Shown here piece after piece: positions 57,059 through 64,000 of a DNA stretch of 64,000 nt. The position numbers and the translations under genes were made by a program. The notes under the pieces are model-generated. The model did no database searches. It saw only the letters and a program-made list of their open reading frames with translations, and was not told the DNA's origin. The stretch covers positions 147,501 through 211,500 of the forward strand of contig CAWZYM010000039.1 of assembly GCA_963966185.1 (NCBI GenBank). Direction: 5' to 3'. This DNA comes from Rhabditoides inermis (Eukaryota; Nematoda; Chromadorea; Rhabditida; Rhabditidae). Numbering within the stretch: the stretch's first letter is position 1; the number at the start of each line of letters is the position of its first letter.

Positions 57059-60000
57059 GACTAGAAGGACGAATGGTGGGTGGTAGGCACAGTAATGACA
57101 AGCCTCCTCCTCTCCCTCCGCTGCCCAATTCAGACCGCAGAGGTCATCGAGGGGCGGAGCTGCAGAGAGTCGCCCACACCACACTCAAACAGGAGGGCGC
57201 AGACAGTGAGACGCGGTGAGAGAGTGTTACAGGGTGAGAGAGTGGCAGACGCGTGCGTCGGGTACGGTAGCTCTCTCTCTCCCTCGCTACTGCATGCCAT
57301 CGGCACATCGCGTGATCCATCAATAGCCCAAGCGAGATCCCGGGACTCCATTCACAATCAATCAATCAGTCGATCGATAATCCCCGGATCAACAGCTTAA
57401 CGCCACATTTAGTGCGCATGGGAATGAGAAAGTTGTCACGACTACCGTATCGCGGTCACAATCTTTGATATCGATATCAGCTGGATCAGACTGCGCAACA
57501 GTGTGACATCTGTCGTGCCTGTCATGCTAATAGTTGTGTTGGACTAGCTGGATGCTATTCCCAGATTCTCACGCTCGCTCGCGCCTCCTAAACAGCTGTT
57601 TCCTAGAAATAATGACTCTCAATGAGTGCGCGAAATATATCCCTCTTTAGTTTTCATTCGCTGGGAAATTGTTCAGCCGCGCTTCAAACTACAGTATCCG
57701 TTTAGCATGGCGGATTTCACAACAACAACGGCGTTGCTCGCTAAAACAATAACATAACAACTTACTCTCACTTTTCGTTTCAGATCTAATAACCACTATC
57801 AGAGTACATACTGTGAATAAACAATCGACGTCCATGTTACCACGAAATGTAGATACCGTAACAGCTAAACCGATTACCGAATCTAATAGGATTACGGTAT
57901 CCCGGTGGAGAATATCCGGTCAGCAAATAGCAGGGAACGCGAAAATTGTCATGTCAAGTTGGCGCATTAGTGAGAGGATGAGGCAAATGCGAGAGATTAG
58001 GGGAATAGCGTGATGTGTGAGGAGAGCGATGGGAGAGGGTGCTAATACCTCGACAACTATCGGATATTGCGAGTGACACACAGAGGGTCAAGAGCCACAG
58101 TGCCACCATTGCGCAACCAGCCATCCTGTTTACATTAGTAGCGATTAGAAGATTACCAAATTAACGTCGTTTTGCCGAAAACTGTCCGTCCGGAATAATT
58201 TGCGACACAAACACCAGCCCTCCTCGACCCACCCTTCAAAAACAGAGGATGCATTGAATTAGACTGTGAATGGGGAAAGTATCATCAGCGAGAGGGGAGA
58301 GACAAAGGAGCGAGCAATGGGTCCGCGCAAAGAATGCACGTCTATTCAAGAGCCCGGGGCGAGCCAGCCATGGGTGGGTACGGTACGATAGCCCAAGATA
58401 GCCCATATCCCAACCCAACTGAACACGACACGTATAAACAAGTGATTGATGTATGTAGCTAGAGTGGAGGAAATCGATTGGCATGGTGAGCTGTGATCGA
58501 GATGCCAGATGCCAGATGGTCACATTCCTCCCTCCCCCTCCCGCTCGCTCTAGCCTCGGATAAAACGAGCCAACTGGGCAGTTATGGCTGCTTGTAAATC
58601 GAAGACGATAACGTCAATCGGAATCGACGGGAAACGATACAAGAACAACGGCAAACTACAAAATATGCGAGTCGCTTGCACAGTGAAATTCAGTATACAA
58701 CATGCTAAATTGTCATATATCACAGCCCATCAAGCTTTTGGATTGCTTGACACGAGGAAATAGTGTTTGGTGGGATGAGGGAACAGAGTCGCGCTCGCCT
58801 ACATGCCACAGCAGCTGAACAAATCGAGCAGCAGGGCGAGAGAGCGCGATCGGACAGAGAGACGCGAGACACGCAGACAGAGAGGGTCATGCAGTAAGGA
58901 ACGACCCCCACTCATACCAACACAGCCAAACATTCGCGGGTACTACAGTGAATATTCAAATCCCACCGCAAGCACCAAATAAAATGGTCCCTCAATTGGC
59001 ACGCGACTGGGAACCGGATTGGAGGGGGCGAGACGGGCGCAACTTGAAAGAGAGGATAGGGGCAGCAGGCGTGAAGATGAGTGAGCGAGCCACGAGATAC
59101 CGGCCACAGATAGCATCGCTCGATACAAAGACTACGGTAGACGTGACGACGCCTTCTAGAAGAACATGGAAATACACAGGTCTCGGAACTCGGAATGGGT
59201 TCCATGAAGATGAAAGGAAGAAGCGCCGGATTCTATTACCACACATTGCAGCGTTATGAAAGGGGGTTGTGATTATGTGGGCAAAATGAATTGATATAGT
59301 CAAGTGGATTCGATATGTGAAGAGAGGGTTGACGAGACACTGTGTATTAGGGAGAGAGTAGCGAGACGGCGATGGCATCGCTCTCGCCTCCCTCCCTCCA
59401 GCTCGAGACGCTAATTGGTTTGCGGATACGGTATCCGATGTTAGTATCGACTACAAAGTTATAGCTAGATGGCATAAACAATGTTTGCAATACAATGGAT
59501 GGCCGGATGCGGTCACTCTGTGTACCATTCACGATTCAATGACATTCTTTTGCGTTAGCGGCACACTCAAAGCACTGCCAGTCAAAGTGCGCTAAATTGC
59601 GTGTCGGAAAAAAAGTGAATGGAAGGGAGAAAGAAGGAAAAGAAAGCACAGTCTACTTGGATCGACAAAAACAGACGAAAGAAGGGACAACATCAAAAGA
59701 AGACTAAATGACGCGGCACCGGAGAAAGCGAAGGACGAATGCGGATTCGAACTTGCACATTCAGGAAAGCTCACTACGGTAACCACCGCGTGATTACGTC
59801 TTCTTCGGATGATTCACCCCATTCGACAATCATAAAAAAGAGACGCGAGGATCAGAATTGTGAGTGTAAAAAGAAGTGCATACAGCTGTGTTCGGTGCGC
59901 GAAAGAGAGGCAAGGGAAGGAAGGAACGATGAATGTCTCCACTCCTACATTGAAATTAGGAACATTTGCATAAAACAACACACAGAAAAGAGAGAGCTAG

Positions 60001-61398
60001 CATAGCCGCAATCAATAGCGAGTTGGCTAGTTGGCAAGTGCGTCAAGGGAGAGCGGTTTGGTTACGGTAGCCGCAGATTGTTATGACGGAATTCAGAGCG
60101 GTTTGTTATGAAACCAGGAGAAAGGGAAACTCGGCAGGAGTTCGACTTGAAGCTGCCACGCAATTCATAAGTCAAAGTAATAATTTCTCGCGGTGTGGTA
60201 TGTTATCTCCGCAGTCTGATAAGATGCCGTGACCATTGATTCACAGGCGGATAAGAAATATGCAAAGAAGTGCGGTGAATGGAGTGATCGCGTAAACCTA
60301 GTAACATCATAACGACGAAGGTTCGAGGTGAATGGAATGCGGATAATTAGACGCAGATGTTACGGACAGCTCCCGGCTCTCCCTTTCCCTCTAAATGATT
60401 AGAGCGAGAGGGGGAATTCGTATAGACTCATTCCGCATTCACAATCCGATATAGCAGTTCGAATAGAAAATGTGATGCACTAATACATTTCATACTACAT
60501 TAGAAAGTAGTGGGCGAGATCAGGGAAATGGAAAAGGGGCAACCATCGGATACACACGCGATAGTGCACAGTGGGAAGCCGTCAACTATGCGCCAGGGCA
60601 AACCACACAAAAGAAACGAGCGCCTTGACCTGAAAAGGTGACTATATCCTGGTCGGAGGGTGAAAAACTGGTAGAATAGCGGTAGTGCATTGAGAGTAAT
60701 GCCCAGATTGTTGGCAGGTGAATGAGAGAGTACCTGAGGGCCACCCATGCAGGAATTGGGGTCAGCCTGTTCGCAGAAAAGGCGCGTGCCACAAGATAAA
60801 GAGGCGATAAAACAGACAGTGACCGCGCATGGACAAAGGATAAATCAACGTGATACATGCACTCTCTCACTCATTCACTCCCGAAAATAGGCGAAGATAA
60901 GAGAGGGGTGAAATATGCATAGACCCGGCACATGATACGGAATGCGAACAGATGAAAAATAGACAGAAATATGAAAATATGTACGAAACAAGATAAACGA
61001 AACAACATTTCAAAAAAAAAAACACCTAATTTTGTCAGTCTCACATAACTACTATCTGCTAAAAACACGTAAGTATTATAAATTATATTTGTATCATTGA
61101 CCTGAAACTTTGACTTAGGTAACGTATACACAAATTTTGTAAACATGTTGTTCTATATTAACGCAAATGTTGGTACATAAAACACAGTATGTTTGAATTT
61201 AATTTAAACTTAAAATGAATAGTGTTTTGTGGTGTAAGCAATAGCGCGCGCTGTCGCTAACTGCGCGGGAAAATATGCCGCCAGTGAGAGATTTGTACGT
61301 CTATACATTTATTTTTGAATCAATCAATGATTTATTTTTGATTTTCTTTTGATGTATAAAGAGTATTTCTGCATATATGCTAGCGTTACTCATTCAGG
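57059..61398. other. Divergent intergenic region between hlh-2 and TIPIN
   Basis: A 4.3 kb stretch between outward-facing genes, probably holding the hlh-2 promoter and possibly missing 5' exons. I find only short unsupported reading frames and a weak tRNA-like remnant near 59734-59800. A DNA transposon or long repeat was not recognised. Confidence 0.45.
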
Positions 61399-62978
61399 AT
61401 GTTTGACGGGAATAATGAGATGGATGACTTCTTCGGGAACGACATGTTGGGCGAGGAGCCGACCGTCGACCAGGAGATGGGCAATGGTAGGTGCGATACA
61501 ATACAATTTGGAACCAAAGTAGGCATACGATAAGTATCGCAATCACCGTCATCATCATGTCAAACAACCATGTCACAACGTCAGGTATTTGAAATGCTTG
61601 TTGTCCTTCCTCGAGCTTTGTCGAGGGAAGAGAACGAGACATCGTTGGTCGAGTGCTTTCCAATGGAGAGAGAAAAATGGTGTAGTCAGATTCCCAATGT
61701 ACTGTTGTAAAATATAAAATAAATTATTCTATTGATAAATCAACTCCCAATGCTTATCTAACAATGTTTATACTATGATTGTGTTCACTAACCTATGTCA
61801 GATATGACGGACGACCAGAAGTTGAACGCGATTTTTGACGAGGAGGAGAAAGAGGGAGTCAAGGTGGGATTTTTTCTCCATCTTTTCTCGTATTACCCTT
61901 CACGTTTCAGAAAAGGCGCGTAGTGAAGCGTCCTCAGCCGAAGCTGAACGAGGCGACGCTGATCAGCGAGAAGGGCATCTACTCACTCATGAAGGACTTC
62001 GAGGCCTACAAGCCCGACAAAAACAAGGATCCCGTGGGTGGTAGTGCTCACTATCGCATTCCTATTTGACCCGTTGCAGTACCAGAATCTGAACGCAGCG
62101 ATGCGCCTGTATGAGCACTGGGCCCATCGCATGTATCCGAAGCTCAAGCTGGAGGATGTGATCGTCCGATGCGAGAACCTCGGCAGCAAGGCACCTATTA
62201 AGGCACGTTTTTTTCCAAAAATTTTGCAATCTTATTTTTGGAAAGCGGAATGATATCAATGATATCATATGACTCTGTCTTTGCAGACGCACATGTCGAA
62301 GCTACGCCTAGACATGCCGCTATTTGATGAGGATTTCGGACCCAAGAAGGAGGAGGACAATGACAACGACGGACTCATCACCACCGAGGTATGCTTTCTT
62401 TTTTCTTTCGATCTTTTGATCTTTAATTTATTATTGCCCTTCTCTGATAATTCCTGTCGTTAAGTCAGTCACTCGTTTGTGTATCAAAAGTAGTTTCATG
62501 ACATGATACAGACTTGCCTCCTTTGAGTTGAAGTGTTCCAAGTAAGCCAGACTCATTTTTTTTTCTCTAAAGCCATAAAATCTACTGTTGTAGAATAACG
62601 AGGACGACACGGATCGTTTGTTCTACGGCCTTCCTAGCGCGCAGAGGAGCGATGATGAAGACGAGGTAGGTAATCTGTTCATTCTCTCCAAACCCCGCCT
62701 CTATAGGCCCCGCCCCCTCCTCCCAAGCCGACTCAGCCGACGCAGATCAGTGACGAGCAGAAGGCGCGCATTGAGGCGAACAAGAAGAGGTGACTTTCCC
62801 ACTTGCTATTCGATCGATTGACTCTGACTGTTTCAGGGCGCTGCAGCTGCGTGCGAAGCGTCAGGTACAGCAGGAGGAGGAGCTTCGGGAGGCGGAGCGA
62901 GCGGCGGCCGAGGCGCGTGAGAGGGCGCAGCAAATGGAGGAGGATGATATCATGGCCGACTTCGAACTTGACATGTGA
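61399..62978 (+). CDS. tipn-1: TIPIN, Timeless-interacting replication-fork protein
   Basis: Eight exons (61399-61486, 61802-61863, 61911-62033, 62080-62202, 62287-62388, 62594-62665, 62707-62789, 62837-62978) sum to 795 bp, 264 aa. The Swi3/Csm3/TIPIN domain spans about residues 48-145: PKLNEATLISEKGIYSLMKD, LYEHWAHRMYPKLKLEDVI, VRCENLGS and LRLDMPLFDEDF. With Timeless, TIPIN stabilises replication forks, supports S-phase checkpoint signalling and aids sister-chromatid cohesion in the nucleus. The C-terminal third is acidic then a Glu/Arg/Ala coiled coil, ending DDIMADFELDM. ATTCAG precedes the ATG by one base (trans-splice acceptor). The intron after APIK appears to have a GC donor. A second gene follows 93 bp later. 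Confidence 0.92.
62203..62286 (+). other. Probable 84 bp GC-AG intron in TIPIN
   Basis: The exon ends CCTATTAAG and the intron starts GCACGT and ends TTTGCAG before ACGCACATGTCG. The nearby GT (GCAC|GTTTTT) would put the conserved SKLRLDMP segment out of frame, so the GC donor is the only one preserving the domain. Confidence 0.75.
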
Positions 62979-63071
62979 TTAGTCAATTCTATTTTTCCAC
63001 ACTACGTGTACAATACCGTTCTTTTACTGACGATAAAATAGTTTCACAAGTTCTCTCGTCATTTCCTCGCG

Positions 63072-63348
63072 ATGCGGTCTGTGTGGGTGGTCCTCTGTCT
63101 CGTGCTCTCCGTCTCTGCCCTCACAGAACCCGTCAAACAAGTCACCTATGCACTGTCCAACACTGGTGAGTGCTAATAGTTGTAGCTATAGCTGATAGTA
63201 GTAGACGCCTCCCTTTTCTAGTCATCTGTGTGTTTGTGGTTATGGCTTTCTACTCGGCATGTGCGATCGTCATATTCATGCTGCGCTTCTATCACTTCCT
63301 CCGGATGCGTTCCATCATCAGACATCTATACGACGTGGGTAGTCTGAG

Positions 63349-63393
<45 letters not shown>

Positions 63394-63593
63394 GGGGATA
63401 AAGAGGGACCATTTGAGAACCAAGAGGACAGTAAGCGCGAGCGAGAGCCAGAGACGTTCCGGACCAAAGAAGAAACGACCACCACCAACCTCATTTCCGC
63501 TATGGAGGTGCGCAATCAATCGATATCGCTCGATAGTTGTTTCTTCAGGTGACCAAGGATCAAAACGCGAGTGCGATGAAGCCTCCCGCGTAG
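63072..63593 (+). CDS. Small type I single-pass membrane protein, unknown function
   Basis: Four exons (63072-63165, 63222-63334, 63406-63507, 63549-63593) encode 117 aa. Residues 1-16 look like a signal peptide (SVWVVLCLVLSVSA), then a short ectodomain of about 15 aa. A membrane helix is VICVFVVMAFYSACAIVIFM, a basic stop-transfer RFYHFLRMRSIIRH follows, and then a charged Lys/Glu/Thr-rich tail. Size and layout resemble ion-channel accessory subunits (KCNE-like), but no family signature is present and I do not assign one. The acceptor of exon 3 (63406) was chosen by frame and sits beside a (GA)n run. With 93 bp between its ATG and the TIPIN stop, it may be the second gene of an operon. Confidence 0.65.
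63346..63391 (+). repeat. (GA)n within an intron of the small membrane protein gene
   Basis: About 20 GA units between donor GTGGGTAG and the acceptor at 63405. Confidence 0.85.
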
Positions 63594-63739
63594 ATGAGTT
63601 CGCCGATCTACTTGCCTTATATCATATTACAATACTCATAACTGAGTCGTTCAATTTCAACCTTACATTTTCTCGGTCTTTTACATAAAACGGTTTATTT
63701 ATGCAATGTGATGTATTGAAGTATGTTCTATTTGTGAGA

Positions 63740-64000
63740 TCAGTCGTTCTCCTCTTCGTCCAGATTTCCCACGATGACGTCACTTGACTGAAATGAAACA
63801 ATCGATAATTGATCGATACAATCGATAATTGATCGATAGCGACTCACATTGTAGAGAGCATTCTTGAGCACCTCGAGAGAAGAACTCCACTGGTCATACA
63901 CGATGAGTGTCGGAAATAGAGTCGTGTATTGAAACTGGGGAACAATCATGTCAACCACTCACCTCGGCGGAGCACTTGTGTTTTTCGATGGCAGATGCGA
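63740..64000 (-). CDS. 3' end of an unidentified gene (partial)
   Basis: Three minus-strand exons: 63963-64000 (continuing beyond the window), 63848-63934 and 63740-63787. They encode ...AIEKHKCSAE, FQYTTLFPTLIVYDQWSSSL and a following segment, then SSDVIVGNLDEEEND and a stop. Junctions are phase 0 with good acceptors (TTTCAG-like). I do not recognise the family; the C-terminus is acidic. It converges with the small membrane protein gene, the stops being about 150 bp apart. Confidence 0.6.

Noticed and set aside
59734..59800. tRNA-like sequence on the minus strand with a B-box-like AGTTCGAATCC
   Set aside because: The acceptor, anticodon and T stems pair poorly; at most a decayed tRNA remnant.

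Overview
This window is eukaryotic, almost certainly from a nematode. The evidence is a cuticle collagen with a nematode N-terminal domain and furin-type site, a TRPN/TRP-4 channel, tandem degenerin-type channels, many 43-90 bp introns ending in TTTCAG, several start codons directly behind a TTTCAG-like acceptor (as expected for spliced-leader trans-splicing), and gene spacings of 95-200 bp. The very small exons (often 60-130 bp) and heavy microsatellite load would fit a rhabditid or diplogastrid, but I cannot name the species.

Layout, left to right: (1) 439-2903, minus strand, an alpha-carbonic-anhydrase-related protein that has lost a zinc ligand. (2) 4542-5126 and 6218-6536, plus strand, two tandem PMP3/UPF0057 small membrane proteins. 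(3) 7055-11308, minus, a complete receptor-type SMAD of 505 aa, with a 533 bp (GGAA)n array in one intron. (4) 13086-13554, two inverted copies of an apparently undescribed tRNA-derived SINE. (5) 13734-24849, minus, a TRPN mechanosensory channel with about 29 ankyrin repeats; one intron holds a candidate small-RNA gene with a U6-like promoter element. (6) 26098-34172, minus, a YEATS/ENL-AF9-type elongation or chromatin factor of 541 aa. (7) 38029-49278, plus, three tandem DEG/ENaC channel subunits 201 and 178 bp apart, with a U6 snRNA gene antisense inside an intron of the third. (8) 51061-52039, plus, a cuticle collagen with a TATA box and a perfect palindrome. (9) 52156-52760, minus, a small secreted phospholipase-A2-like protein. 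(10) 53302-57058, minus, a class I bHLH E-protein (Daughterless/HLH-2 type). (11) 61399-62978, plus, TIPIN, followed 93 bp later by a small single-pass membrane protein (63072-63593). (12) The 3' end of an unidentified minus-strand gene at 63740-64000.

The genes do not form one pathway. Two groups may be co-expressed: the three channel subunits, and TIPIN with its downstream membrane protein. TRPN and the degenerin-type subunits are both sensory or epithelial channel families, but nothing here shows that they act together.

The least expected signals are the inverted SINE pair; a proximal-sequence-element-like motif shared by the U6 gene and a TRPN intron; a short motif (TCGTGGYGGGACC) recurring mainly inside very short introns; two probable GC-AG introns; loss of the conserved N-terminal His-Gly gating motif in all three channel subunits; an 843 bp in-frame minisatellite in a channel intron; and microsatellites anchored at splice sites.
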